Assembly (NCBI RefSeq): GCF_002007115.1
Contig: NZ_MVAD01000002.1
Location: 248,001-312,000 of the forward strand
Source: Massilia sp. KIM
GTDB lineage: Bacteria; Pseudomonadota; Gammaproteobacteria; Burkholderiales; Burkholderiaceae_D
Direction: 5' to 3'
Length of the DNA: 64,000 nucleotides
Part shown: one piece after another, positions 1 through 7,849 of the stretch
How positions within the stretch are numbered: the stretch's first letter is position 1
Layout: every line of letters starts with the position of its first letter
Translations under genes and position numbers: made by a program
Notes under the pieces: generated by a model
Database searches by the model: none
Told to the model about the DNA's origin: nothing
The model's input: only the letters and a program-made list of their open reading frames with translations

Positions 1-113
1 TGCGCAAGGGCGACCTGATCGTCGTGACCTGGGGTTCCCCGATGGGCCAGGCCGGCGGCACCAACGCCATGAAGATCGTACGCGTGGGCGAGCTGGATGA
101 AATAGTTTCTTAA
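1..113 (+). CDS. pyk: Pyruvate kinase, C-terminal end (partial)
   Basis: Only the last 36 codons are inside the window; the gene begins to the left. The reading frame starts at base 3 and ends at TAA 111-113. The visible residues (a G-S-P-M-G-Q-A-G-G-T-N motif, then an I-x-R-V-G stretch) match the C-terminal domain of bacterial pyruvate kinase, which makes pyruvate and ATP from phosphoenolpyruvate in the last step of glycolysis. The aldolase gene follows 18 bp downstream on the same strand, so the two glycolytic genes are probably cotranscribed. The call rests on a short tail but this motif is characteristic. Confidence 0.8.
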   Translation, partial: RKGDLIVVTWGSPMGQAGGTNAMKIVRVGELDEIVS

Positions 114-131
114 TTGTTTGGGAGACAACCC

Positions 132-1196
132 ATGGCACTCGTATCAATGCGTCAACTGCTGGACCATGCCGCCGAAAACGGTTATGGCCTTCCCGCATTT
201 AACGTCAACAACCTGGAGCAGGTGCAGGCCATCATGGCTGCCGCCGACGCGGTCAACGCGCCGGTGATCATGCAGGCCTCCGCAGGCGCGCGCAAGTACG
301 CCGGCGAAGCTTTCCTGCGCCACCTGATCGACGCCGCCGTCGAAGCCTACCCGCACATCCCGGTGGTCATGCACCAGGATCACGGGCAGTCGCCGGCGGT
401 GTGCATGGCCGCGATCCGTTCCGGCTTCACCTCGGTGATGATGGACGGTTCGCTCGAAGCCGACGGCAAGTCCGTCGCCAGCTACGAGTACAACGTGGAA
501 GTCTCGAAGGAAGTGGTCAAGTTCTCGCACTCGATCGGCGTCACCGTCGAAGCCGAGCTGGGCGTGCTGGGCTCGCTCGAGACCATGAAGGGCGACAAGG
601 AAGACGGCCACGGCGCGGACGGCACCATGACCCGCGAACAACTGCTGACCGACGTGGCGCAGGCTGCCGACTTCGTGGCGCGTACCCAGTGCGACGCTCT
701 GGCGATCGCCATCGGCACCTCGCACGGCGCCTACAAGTTCACCCGCAAGCCGACCGGCGACATCCTGGCGATCGACCGCATCAAGGAAATCCACGCACGC
801 ATCCCCAATACCCACCTGGTGATGCACGGTTCATCCTCGGTGCCGCAGGAGCTGCTGGCCATCATCCGCGAGTTCGGCGGCGACATGAAGGAAACCTATG
901 GCGTGCCGGTCGAGGAGATCCAGGAGGGCATCAAGCACGGTGTCCGCAAGATCAACATCGACACCGACATCCGCCTGGCGATGACGGCCGCGATCCGCAA
1001 GTACCTGTTCCAGAACCCGTCCAAGTTCGACCCGCGCGACTACCTGAAGCCGGCGCGCGAAGCGGCGATGGAAGTGTGCAAGGCGCGCTACCTGGCGTTC
1101 GGCTGCGAAGGCCAGGCGTCCAAGATCAAGCCGATCCCGCTGGACAAGATGGCCGAGCGCTACAAGGCCGGCGAGCTGGCGCAGATCGTGCAGTAA
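132..1196 (+). CDS. fba: Fructose-bisphosphate aldolase, class II
   Basis: A 354-residue zinc-dependent aldolase that cleaves fructose 1,6-bisphosphate to glyceraldehyde 3-phosphate and dihydroxyacetone phosphate in the cytosol. The class II signature H-Q-D-H-G is present (His81, Asp83, His84; Asp as proton donor and His as zinc ligand), followed by the A-E-L-G acidic motif and an H-G-S-S-S phosphate-binding loop. The long form with this C-terminal extension resembles the subtype often called the Calvin-cycle type. I place the start at ATG 132, preceded by GGGAGACA; an in-frame TTG at 114 would extend it but lacks a ribosome-binding site. It follows pyk by 18 bp. A hairpin and a pair of inverted repeats follow the stop. 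Confidence 0.96.
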   Translation: MALVSMRQLLDHAAENGYGLPAFNVNNLEQVQAIMAAADAVNAPVIMQASAGARKYAGEAFLRHLIDAAVEAYPHIPVVMHQDHGQSPAVCMAAIRSGFTSVMMDGSLEADGKSVASYEYNVEVSKEVVKFSHSIGVTVEAELGVLGSLETMKGDKEDGHGADGTMTREQLLTDVAQAADFVARTQCDALAIAIGTSHGAYKFTRKPTGDILAIDRIKEIHARIPNTHLVMHGSSSVPQELLAIIREFGGDMKETYGVPVEEIQEGIKHGVRKINIDTDIRLAMTAAIRKYLFQNPSKFDPRDYLKPAREAAMEVCKARYLAFGCEGQASKIKPIPLDKMAERYKAGELAQIVQ

Positions 1197-1214
1197 GCCC
1201 AGCAAACAGGTGCG

Positions 1215-1247
1215 ACGATCACTTTGCAGAAACCGCGCAGTGATCGT
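1215..1247 (+). terminator. Hairpin after fba, possible terminator
   Basis: ACGATCACT (1215-1223) pairs perfectly with AGTGATCGT (1239-1247) across a 15-nt loop. There is no T-run after it, so intrinsic termination would be weak; it may only protect the 3' end. Confidence 0.35.
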
Positions 1248-1263
1248 CACGCTACCGCCCGCC

Positions 1264-1372
1264 AACGTCATCCCGGCGCAGGCCGGGATCCAAGTTTCTC
1301 ACCGCAGTCGACAACTTCAAGCGTCGTCGCAGCGCCAGCAAACTTGGATCCCGGCCTTCGCCGGGATGACGG
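1264..1372. repeat. Pair of REP-like repeats in inverted orientation (REPIN-like)
   Basis: A ~33-nt palindromic repeat (core TCCCGGC-GCAG-GCCGGGA followed by TCCAAGTTT) lies at 1264-1297. Its inverted copy lies at 1340-1372. Each copy can form a hairpin, and the pair can also fold together. The same element recurs elsewhere in this window (7.6, 15.7, 21.1, 41.5 and 57.2-57.6 kb), always outside genes. The rest of the fba-purC gap holds the purC leader hairpin and no gene. Confidence 0.85.
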
Positions 1373-1498
1373 CGAGAGGCGCCTGCCGCGGGCCCCAAGG
1401 CCGGCGGAAGGCGGCAGCCGCAGCCCTCAACACCGGTAGCGGCATACAAATTGACGTAAAATGATGCATTGGACAGGCCCCCAAGGCCTGACTTTCCC

Positions 1499-1522
1499 AA
1501 CCGGCGGCCCTAGCCGCCGGTT
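1499..1522 (+). other. Strong hairpin in the purC leader
   Basis: AACCGGCGGC and GCCGCCGGTT form a perfect 10-bp stem with a 4-nt loop, 22 bp upstream of the purC ATG. No T-run follows, so it is not a clear terminator. It could be an mRNA-stabilising or regulatory structure; I do not recognise a purine riboswitch here. Confidence 0.45.
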
Positions 1523-1544
1523 CCGCTTTCCTGATATCCCTTCT

Positions 1545-2441
1545 ATGAACAGCCTCTACCAATCCACTATCCAGTCCCTGCCACTGCTGGGCCGCGGCAA
1601 GGTGCGCGACAACTATGCTGTCGGCGACGACAAGATCCTGATCGTCACCACCGACCGCCTGTCGGCGTTCGACGTGGTCATGAACGAGCCGATCCCCGGC
1701 AAGGGCATGGTGCTGAACCAGATGAGCGACTTCTGGTTCGAGAAGCTCGGCCACATCGTCCCCAACCACCTGACCGGCGTGGCGCCGGAATCCGTGGTCG
1801 CACCGAACGAAGTGGAGCAGGTGCGCGGCCGCGCCGTCGTGGCCAAGCGCCTCAAGCCGATCCTGGTCGAGGCCGTCGTGCGCGGCTACATCATCGGTTC
1901 GGGCTGGAAGGACTATCAGGCAAGCGGCGCCATCTGCGGCATCCAGCTGCCGGCCGGCCTGCGCCAGGCCGACAAGCTGCCCCAGCCGCTGTTCACCCCG
2001 GCCGCCAAGGCCGACATCGGCGAACACGACGAGAACATCTCCTTCGAAGAGATGGAAAACCGCATCGGCAAGGAACTGGCCGCCAAGATGCGCGACGTCA
2101 GCATCCAGCTCTACACCGCCGCCGCCGAGTACGCCGCGACCAAGGGCATCATCATCGCCGACACCAAGTTCGAGTTCGGCCTCGACGACAATGGCGTGCT
2201 GCACCTGATGGACGAAGTGCTGACCGCCGATTCCTCGCGCTTCTGGCCGGCCGACTCCTACGCCCCGGACATGTCGCCGCCGTCCTTCGACAAGCAATTC
2301 GTGCGCGACTACCTGGAAACCCTGAAGGACTGGAACAAGACCGCGCCCGCGCCTAGCCTGCCGCCGGAAGTGATCGAGAAAACCCAGGCCAAGTATTTCG
2401 AAGCCATCGAGCGCCTCACCGGCGAGAAGCTGAAGGCCTGA
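1545..2441 (+). CDS. purC: Phosphoribosylaminoimidazole-succinocarboxamide synthase
   Basis: A 298-residue SAICAR synthetase. It joins CAIR and aspartate using ATP in de novo purine synthesis. The N-terminus has the family's G-R-G-K-V-R-D nucleotide loop; the G-S-G-W-K-D-Y segment and the D-E-V-L-T-x-D-S-S-R-F-W motif near residues 220-235 are characteristic. I chose ATG 1545 because the 28 codons upstream of it do not resemble the family and overlap a leader hairpin. It is the first gene of a tight run: purE starts 3 bp after its stop. The size (about 300 residues) fits the betaproteobacterial type, longer than the 237-residue E. coli protein. Confidence 0.97.
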   Translation: MNSLYQSTIQSLPLLGRGKVRDNYAVGDDKILIVTTDRLSAFDVVMNEPIPGKGMVLNQMSDFWFEKLGHIVPNHLTGVAPESVVAPNEVEQVRGRAVVAKRLKPILVEAVVRGYIIGSGWKDYQASGAICGIQLPAGLRQADKLPQPLFTPAAKADIGEHDENISFEEMENRIGKELAAKMRDVSIQLYTAAAEYAATKGIIIADTKFEFGLDDNGVLHLMDEVLTADSSRFWPADSYAPDMSPPSFDKQFVRDYLETLKDWNKTAPAPSLPPEVIEKTQAKYFEAIERLTGEKLKA

Positions 2442-2444
2442 ACG

Positions 2445-2942
2445 ATGAGCGAGCAGAACAAGCCGCTGGTCGGCGTGATCATGGGTTCCTCGTCCGACTG
2501 GGACGTGATGCAGCACGCGGTGGCGGTCCTGAAGCAGTTCGGGGTGCCTTTCGAGGCGCAGGTGATCTCGGCCCACCGCATGCCGGACGAGATGTTCACC
2601 TACGCCGAAACCGCGCGCGAGCGCGGCCTGCGCGCCATCATCGCCGGCGCCGGCGGCGCGGCCCACCTGCCGGGCATGGTGGCCGCCAAGACCATCGTGC
2701 CGGTGCTGGGCGTGCCCGTGCCCTCGAAATACCTGCGCGGCGAGGATTCGCTGCTGTCGATCGTGCAGATGCCGAAAGGCGTGCCGGTGTCGACCTTCGC
2801 CATCGGCGAAGCCGGCGCCGCCAACGCGGCCCTGACCGCGGTGGCCATGCTGGCCGCCACGGACGATGCGCTGGCCGTCAAGCTGCAGCAGTTCCGCAGC
2901 GAGCAGACCGCCGCCGCCCAGGCCATGACCCTCCCCCTGTAA
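2445..2942 (+). CDS. purE: N5-carboxyaminoimidazole ribonucleotide mutase
   Basis: A 165-residue class I PurE, which converts N5-CAIR (made by PurK) to CAIR, the substrate of PurC. The G-S-S-S-D-W substrate loop is at residues 14-19, and the S-A-H-R-M-P-D motif carries the conserved histidine His44. It lies between purC (3 bp upstream) and purK (4 bp downstream), so all three consecutive activities of this branch are in one operon. The length is normal for the class I enzyme. Confidence 0.97.
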   Translation: MSEQNKPLVGVIMGSSSDWDVMQHAVAVLKQFGVPFEAQVISAHRMPDEMFTYAETARERGLRAIIAGAGGAAHLPGMVAAKTIVPVLGVPVPSKYLRGEDSLLSIVQMPKGVPVSTFAIGEAGAANAALTAVAMLAATDDALAVKLQQFRSEQTAAAQAMTLPL

Positions 2943-2946
2943 TCCG

Positions 2947-4143
2947 ATGAGCAGCAATCCGCAAACTCCCCTGTTGCCCGCCGCGTCGCCCTCGACCTGG
3001 CTGGGCGTGATGGGCGGCGGCCAGCTCGGCCGCATGTTCGCCCACGCCGCCCAGGCCATGGGCTACAAGGTGGCCGTGCTGGAACCGAGCGCCGACTGCC
3101 CGGCAGGACAGGTCGCCGAGCGCCTGATCACGGCCGGCTACGACGACCCGCAAGGACTCGAGCAGCTGGCCAAGCTGTGCGGCGCCATCACCACCGAGTT
3201 CGAGAACGTCCCGGCCGACAGCATGGCCTGGCTGGGCGAGCGCAGTTTCGTGGCGCCCAACGCCGCCTGCGTGTCGATCGCCCAGGACCGCATCGCCGAG
3301 AAACGTTTCTTCGTCGAGTGCGCGCCGCGCTCGGGCGTGATGCCGGCCCCGCACAAGACCATCGCCTCGCATGCCGACATCGACGCCATCGGCGACGAGC
3401 TGCTGCCCGGCATCCTCAAGACCGTGCGCATGGGCTACGACGGCAAGGGCCAGGTGCGGGTGCGCTCGCGCGAGGACGTGCGCGCGGCCTTCGACGAGCT
3501 GAAAGGGGTCACCTGCCTGCTCGAGAAGATGCTGCCGCTGGCCTACGAGGTGTCGGTGCTCACCGCCCGCGGCGCCGACGGCGCCTCCGTGGTCTACCCG
3601 ATCGCCGAGAACGTGCACCGCGACGGCATCCTGTTCACCACCACCGTGCCCGGCCCCAACGTCTCCGAGGCCTGCGCCAGGCAGGCCCAGGACGCGGCGC
3701 GCGCCATCGTCGCCGAACTCGGCTACGTGGGGGTGCTATGCATCGAGTTCTTCGTGCTGCAGGACGGCAGCCTGGTGGTCAACGAGATGGCCCCGCGTCC
3801 GCACAACAGCGGCCACTACACCATCGACGCCTGCGTCACCAGCCAGTTCGCCCAGCAGGTGAGGGCGATGGCGCGCCTGCCGCTGGGCGAGGTGCGCCAG
3901 CATTCACCGGCCGTGATGCTCAACATCCTGGGCGACGTCTGGTTCGAGGCGGGCAGCGACACCCCGCGCGAGCCGGCCTGGGACCGCGTGCTGGCCCTGC
4001 CGGGCGCCAACCTGCACCTGTACGGCAAGGACGATCCGCGCCGCGGCCGCAAGATGGGCCACGTGACTTTCGTCGCGCCGACCCTGGAGCAGGCCCAGGC
4101 CAGCCTGGCCCAGGCCTGCGCCATCCTGGGGATCGCGCCGTGA
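2947..4143 (+). CDS. purK: 5-(carboxyamino)imidazole ribonucleotide synthase
   Basis: A 398-residue ATP-grasp enzyme making N5-CAIR from AIR, bicarbonate and ATP; PurE uses the product. The N-terminal G-G-G-Q-L-G-R-M nucleotide/AIR loop, the central ATP-grasp fold with an M-G-Y-D-G-K-G-Q motif, and the late [11 protein letters not shown] metal/substrate segment are all present. It starts 4 bp after purE. Its stop codon overlaps the GTG start of the next gene (GTGA), so the tsaC-like gene is translationally coupled to it. Confidence 0.97.
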   Translation: MSSNPQTPLLPAASPSTWLGVMGGGQLGRMFAHAAQAMGYKVAVLEPSADCPAGQVAERLITAGYDDPQGLEQLAKLCGAITTEFENVPADSMAWLGERSFVAPNAACVSIAQDRIAEKRFFVECAPRSGVMPAPHKTIASHADIDAIGDELLPGILKTVRMGYDGKGQVRVRSREDVRAAFDELKGVTCLLEKMLPLAYEVSVLTARGADGASVVYPIAENVHRDGILFTTTVPGPNVSEACARQAQDAARAIVAELGYVGVLCIEFFVLQDGSLVVNEMAPRPHNSGHYTIDACVTSQFAQQVRAMARLPLGEVRQHSPAVMLNILGDVWFEAGSDTPREPAWDRVLALPGANLHLYGKDDPRRGRKMGHVTFVAPTLEQAQASLAQACAILGIAP

Positions 4144-5177
4144 CCAGCGCGGCGCAGGAACTGGATGCGGCCGCCATCGCGGCGGCCGCGCGCGCCCTCG
4201 AGGCGGGCCAGCTGGTCGCCTTCCCGACCGAGACCGTATACGGCCTCGGCGCCGACGCCGAGAACCCGGCGGCGGTGGCGGCCATCTACGCCGCCAAGGG
4301 CCGTCCCCAGGACCACCCGGTGATCGTGCACCTGGCGCCCGAGGCGCCGCTCGACTACTGGGCCGCCGACATCCCGCAGGAAGCCCACGCGCTGGCCGAA
4401 GCCTTCTGGCCCGGCCCGCTCACCATGATCCTCAAGCGCGCCGCCAACATTCCGGACGCCGTCAGCGGCGGCCAGGACACGGTGGGCCTGCGCTGCCCCT
4501 CGCACCCGGTGGCGATCGCGCTGCTGCGCGCCTTCAAGGACGGCCGCGGCGGCGTGGCCGCGCCCTCGGCCAACAAGTTCGGCCACGTCAGCCCAACCCT
4601 GGCCCAGCATGTGCGCGACGAGTTCGGCGCCGACGCTTCGGTGGCCATGGTGCTGGACGGCGGCGCCTCGCAGGTGGGCATCGAATCGACCATCGTCGAC
4701 CTGTCGCGCCTGGCCAGCCACGGCCCGGTGCTGCTGCGCCCCGGGCACATCAGCGCCGAGGCGATCGCCGCCGTGATCGACCGCATGCCGGCCGCACCCG
4801 ACGCCGCCGCGCCGCGCGCTTCCGGCACCCTGGAATCGCATTACGCGCCCCACACCCCGGTGGCGATGCAGGACAGCGCGATGCTGTCCGCCACCCTGGC
4901 CGCGATGGCCAAGGCCGGCCGCAAGGTGGCGCTGATCCATTACACCGACATGCCGCCCACCCACGCGGCCCTGCGCCTGCCGGCCACCCCCGACGGCTTC
5001 GCCCACGCCCTGTATGCGGCGCTGCGCGCGATGGACGGGCAGGGCGCCGACCTGATCCTGGTCGAGGCACCGCCGAAGGACGGCCCCTGGCTCGGCGTCA
5101 ACGACCGCCTGCGGCGCGCAGCCCACGGTTCGACCGGCATCGTGCACGGCTTGCTGAACCAGCAGCCGGCGGCTTGA
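4140..5177 (+). CDS. L-threonylcarbamoyladenylate synthase (Sua5 type)
   Basis: About 345 residues. It makes threonylcarbamoyl-AMP from threonine, bicarbonate and ATP, the first step of the universal t6A37 modification of ANN-decoding tRNAs. The N-terminal YrdC domain (about residues 10-210) shows [14 protein letters not shown]-x-x-H-P, and the P-S-A-N and S-T-I-V-D segments. A further C-terminal domain (after an H-Y-A-P motif) makes it the longer Sua5 form rather than the short TsaC/YrdC form. The GTG start at 4140 overlaps the purK stop, so it belongs to the purine operon. TcdA at 18.6 kb acts later on the same modification. An intrinsic terminator follows. Confidence 0.9.
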   Translation: MTSAAQELDAAAIAAAARALEAGQLVAFPTETVYGLGADAENPAAVAAIYAAKGRPQDHPVIVHLAPEAPLDYWAADIPQEAHALAEAFWPGPLTMILKRAANIPDAVSGGQDTVGLRCPSHPVAIALLRAFKDGRGGVAAPSANKFGHVSPTLAQHVRDEFGADASVAMVLDGGASQVGIESTIVDLSRLASHGPVLLRPGHISAEAIAAVIDRMPAAPDAAAPRASGTLESHYAPHTPVAMQDSAMLSATLAAMAKAGRKVALIHYTDMPPTHAALRLPATPDGFAHALYAALRAMDGQGADLILVEAPPKDGPWLGVNDRLRRAAHGSTGIVHGLLNQQPAA

Positions 5178-5198
5178 GCATTCTCCGCACCTGATATT

Positions 5199-5228
5199 GA
5201 CGGGGCGCAAAGCGCCCCGTCTTTGTGT
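5199..5228 (+). terminator. Intrinsic terminator of the pur-tsaC operon
   Basis: GACGGGGCGC (5199-5208) pairs with GCGCCCCGTC (5212-5221) over a 3-nt loop, followed by TTTGTGTT. It sits 22 bp after the stop codon at 5177. Confidence 0.88.
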
Positions 5229-5272
5229 TGCGCACAAGCCAAATAGTCCTTCTGGGCAAACAAGCCCGGCGC

Positions 5273-5278
5273 TATAAT
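5273..5278 (+). promoter_or_regulatory. Consensus -10 box (TATAAT) for the GDSL lipoprotein
   Basis: A perfect TATAAT lies just downstream of the operon terminator. Transcription from about 5285 would give a leader of about 154 nt before ATG 5439. The -35 position (about 5250-5255, TTCTGG) is a poor match, so activation or an extended promoter may be needed. Confidence 0.5.
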
Positions 5279-5299
5279 CCCCCACCTTTTGGCCGATTC

Positions 5300-5374
5300 G
5301 CCAGTGTTACTCATGTGGCATGAAAAGTACGGCCGAGCAACCGAATTCGCTATACAAGCGAATTGAACACTGGC
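5300..5374 (+). other. Candidate structured leader RNA (three-way junction)
   Basis: Three nested perfect stems are visible. The closing stem pairs GCCAGTGTT (5300-5308) with AACACTGGC (5366-5374). Hairpin one pairs TCATG (5311-5315) with CATGA (5319-5323). Hairpin two pairs AATTCGCT (5344-5351) with AGCGAATT (5357-5364). Together they make a multibranch fold inside the probable 5' leader of the lipoprotein gene. It matches no riboswitch class that I recognise. An alternative is that the dyads are protein-binding sites. Confidence 0.5.
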
Positions 5375-5438
5375 ATATTAATCAGGATACGAATAGCACG
5401 GGCGTTCGTTTCACAAAATATTCATGTTAGGAGACACA

Positions 5439-6800
5439 ATGCGTCAAACCAAACTCGCGCTTGCCCTGTTGACGGCAGCGGTCCTGGCGGCGTGCGGCGG
5501 CGGCACCAGCCCGAAAGGCGGCGACCAGACCCCCAAGACCAAATTCACCAATCAGGTGTCCTTCGGTGACAGCCTCTCGGACGTCGGCACGTATTCGGTG
5601 GGCGCGGTGAAGGCCGCAGGCGGCGGCAAGTTCACCATCAACGGTGACGGTACCGCAAAGAATCCTGAACTGAACGGCAAGATCTGGCTCGATTTCATGG
5701 CTGCCCAGCTGGGCCTGCCGGCGCCGTGCGCCGCCCAGACCGGCCTGGAAGGCGACGCATCGCGCGGCCTGAACGTTCCGATCACCAACCATCCGAACTG
5801 CTTCAACTACGCCCAGGGCGGTTCGCGCGTGACCAACCCTGTCGGCCCGGGCAACAAGGCCACCGGCTCGCCGATCGGCGAGATGACCCTGCCGCTGGTG
5901 TCGCAGATCGCGAACCACGTGGCCAAGGTGAACGGCAAGTTCACCGGCACCGAGCTGGTGACCGTCCTGTCGGGCGGCAACGACGTGCTGATGCAGATGG
6001 CCGCGATCCAGGCCGCCGGCACCGCCGCCGGCGCCCAGGCCTTCGCCACCTCGCTGACCATGCAGCTGGCGGCCGGCGCCACCAACCCGCAAGCCGCGGC
6101 GCAAGCCATCGGCCTGGCGATCGCCACCGAGAACGCGCGTCCGGGCAAGACCGACGCCAGCGTGGTGCAGGCGGCCGTGACCGCCGCCGCCACCCAGCCG
6201 GGCAACCAGGCCGTCGCTTCGCCGGCCGTGTACGGTCCGATGGTGACCAAGGCCCAGGCCGACGGCAGCGCCGCGGGCCTGAAGGCCGCCGGTGATTACG
6301 CCACCGCCAACGCCACCCGCATGGTGACCGAAGTCGGCCAGGCCGGCGCGCAAATGGCCGCCCTGGTGCGCAATGAACTGGTGGGCCGCGGCGCCAGGTA
6401 CGTGGTGGTCGCCAACCTGCCCGACGTGGCCAGCACCCCGGCCGCCAAGTCGCGTCCGGCCGCCATCCAGCAGCTGGTCACCGCCATGGTCAACGCCTTC
6501 AACACCCAGCTGAAAGCCAACATCGACGTCAACGATGCGCGCATCCTGTACGTCGACCTGTACAGCGTCAGCAATGACCAGGTGAAGAATCCGGCGCCTT
6601 ACGGCCTGACCAACACCAGCACCCCGGCCTGCGGCCCGAACCCGCTGGGCACCACCTCCCTGATCTGCACCAACAGCAACACGGTGGCAGGTGACGTGAG
6701 CCATTACATGTTCGCCGACGACGTCCACCCGACCCCGTTCGAGAACAACCTCATCGCCCGCTACGTCCTGAAGGACATGGCGATCAAGGGCTGGCTGTAA
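5439..6800 (+). CDS. SGNH/GDSL-family secreted lipoprotein (esterase or lipase)
   Basis: A 453-residue lipoprotein with a type II signal peptide ending in the lipobox L16-A-A-C19, so it is probably anchored in the outer membrane or exported. The mature part begins with a low-complexity Gly/Pro/Lys linker, then the GDSL block F-G-D-S-L-S-D with nucleophile Ser45. The oxyanion block G-G-N-D and the C-terminal catalytic D-x-H-P pair follow, giving a complete SGNH catalytic set. Residues of roughly 170-300 are an Ala-rich insertion. Substrate cannot be read from sequence; lipids or acyl/acetyl groups of polysaccharides are usual for the family. ATG 5439 has AGGAGAC upstream. It has its own promoter and a folded leader. 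Confidence 0.88.
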   Translation: MRQTKLALALLTAAVLAACGGGTSPKGGDQTPKTKFTNQVSFGDSLSDVGTYSVGAVKAAGGGKFTINGDGTAKNPELNGKIWLDFMAAQLGLPAPCAAQTGLEGDASRGLNVPITNHPNCFNYAQGGSRVTNPVGPGNKATGSPIGEMTLPLVSQIANHVAKVNGKFTGTELVTVLSGGNDVLMQMAAIQAAGTAAGAQAFATSLTMQLAAGATNPQAAAQAIGLAIATENARPGKTDASVVQAAVTAAATQPGNQAVASPAVYGPMVTKAQADGSAAGLKAAGDYATANATRMVTEVGQAGAQMAALVRNELVGRGARYVVVANLPDVASTPAAKSRPAAIQQLVTAMVNAFNTQLKANIDVNDARILYVDLYSVSNDQVKNPAPYGLTNTSTPACGPNPLGTTSLICTNSNTVAGDVSHYMFADDVHPTPFENNLIARYVLKDMAIKGWL

Positions 6801-6810
6801 GGCTGCGGCA

Positions 6811-6835
6811 GGCCCGCCCCGCGAGAGGGCGGGCC
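6811..6835 (+). terminator. GC-rich hairpin between the lipoprotein gene and ompW
   Basis: GGCCCGCCC (6811-6819) pairs with GGGCGGGCC (6827-6835). There is no T-run, so it may partly attenuate readthrough into ompW or stabilise the upstream mRNA end. Confidence 0.45.
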
Positions 6836-6860
6836 CATCACACGAGAATCAGGAGAAAAC

Positions 6861-7544
6861 ATGAAAGTTCGTTTCAATAGCGTCGTCAAGATGCTGGGTG
6901 TGGCCGCGGCGCTGGCCTGCGCGTCGACCGCGTCGGCCCAGTCGAAAGGCCAGCTGACCGCCAAGTTCGGCCTCAACCAGCTGACCCCGAAGGTCGAGAG
7001 CGGCGACATCAGCGCGCCGGCCCTGCCGGGCACCAAGGCCTCGGTGGGCCGCGACATCCAGCCGGTGCTGATCTTCGCCTACGGCCTGACCGACAACATC
7101 TCGACCGAGGTGGCGCTGGGCACCCCGTACAAGCACAAGATCTACGGCGCCGGCGCGATCGAGGGCACCGGCCAGCTGGGCACCGTCGAGGCCCTGCCGC
7201 CGACCGCCTTCCTGCAGTACCGCTTCTTCGAGCCGACCGCGACCTTCCGTCCCTTCGTGGGCCTGGGCGCGACCTACGCCTACTTCATGAAGGAGCGTGG
7301 TTCGTTCAAGATGACCGCGGTGACCAACCCGGGCAGCAACGTGCCGACGACCTTCAGCATCGACAACAAGTTCACCTACACGGTGCAGGCCGGCATGGCG
7401 GTGAACTTCAACCAGCGCTGGTTCGGCGACCTGACCGTCAACAAGACCCGTCTGCGTACCGACGTCAACTTCTCGACTGGTCAGCGTCAGCACATGAAGC
7501 TGGATCCGGTGTCGGTGGTGCTGGCGGTGGGGTATAAGTTCTGA
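6861..7544 (+). CDS. ompW: OmpW-family outer-membrane beta-barrel protein
   Basis: A 227-residue outer-membrane protein with a classic signal peptide (about residues 1-28, A-S-A cleavage region) and an 8-stranded barrel of the OmpW type. Family marks visible are alternating hydrophobic strands, the F-L-Q-Y-R-F-F segment, a G-L-G-A-T-Y-A strand and the C-terminal aromatic end (G-Y-K-F), as needed for BAM assembly. OmpW proteins form narrow hydrophobic channels for small apolar molecules. ATG 6861 is preceded by AGGAGAAA. It lies 60 bp after the GDSL gene and is followed by an intrinsic terminator, so it may be cotranscribed with the lipoprotein. Confidence 0.92.
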   Translation: MKVRFNSVVKMLGVAAALACASTASAQSKGQLTAKFGLNQLTPKVESGDISAPALPGTKASVGRDIQPVLIFAYGLTDNISTEVALGTPYKHKIYGAGAIEGTGQLGTVEALPPTAFLQYRFFEPTATFRPFVGLGATYAYFMKERGSFKMTAVTNPGSNVPTTFSIDNKFTYTVQAGMAVNFNQRWFGDLTVNKTRLRTDVNFSTGQRQHMKLDPVSVVLAVGYKF

Positions 7545-7564
7545 GCGTGAGTTAGCGCTGTTGG

Positions 7565-7588
7565 AGGCCCGCTTTGGCGGGCCTTTTT
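7565..7588 (+). terminator. Intrinsic terminator of ompW
   Basis: AGGCCCGC (7565-7572) pairs with GCGGGCCT (7577-7584) over a 4-nt loop, followed by a T-run. Confidence 0.92.
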
Positions 7589-7606
7589 ATTTCGTGGTCT
7601 GCACGC

Positions 7607-7718
7607 AAACTTGGGTTCCGGCCTTCGCCGGAACGACGTTCAAGGGCAGCAGGCCACTACCAACTTTCCGGCCAACTCTCTCAGCACGTCATTCCCGCGC
7701 AGGCGGGAATCCAAGTTT
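7607..7718. repeat. Pair of REP-like repeats
   Basis: One copy at 7607-7638 runs AACTTGG...GGAACGACG. An oppositely oriented copy at 7685-7718 has the core ATTCCCGCGCAGGCGGGAAT. They belong to the same family as the repeats at 1.3, 21.1, 41.5 and 57 kb. The second core has the ATTCCC-N8-GGGAAT layout known from neisserial dRS3 elements. Confidence 0.8.
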
Positions 7719-7750
7719 GCCAGCACACCGCCATCGCCCGCGCTCGCCAC

Positions 7751-7849
7751 GCACTCACTGCAACGCCCGCGCATGCTGCGTGAAATGCTCCGCACTGAGA
7801 AAGCACTCAATGCAAAGCCCGCGCATACTGCGTGAAATGCTCCGCACTC
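7751..7849. repeat. Near-tandem 52-bp duplication of the 3' end of the GGDEF-EAL gene
   Basis: Bases 7751-7797 and 7803-7849 are nearly identical (about 3 mismatches over 47 bp). The second copy encodes the last residues and stop codon of the downstream minus-strand gene; the first copy lies beyond the stop and carries a second copy of that stop. Confidence 0.85.

Noticed and set aside
114..131. TTG 114 as the fba start
   Set aside because: It lies before the ribosome-binding site GGGAGACA; ATG 132 begins the conserved N-terminus.
5250..5374. c-di-GMP (GEMM) riboswitch upstream of the GDSL gene
   Set aside because: A GGGCAAA string is present near 5254, but it lies before the -10 box and the remaining GEMM helices and conserved loops are missing.
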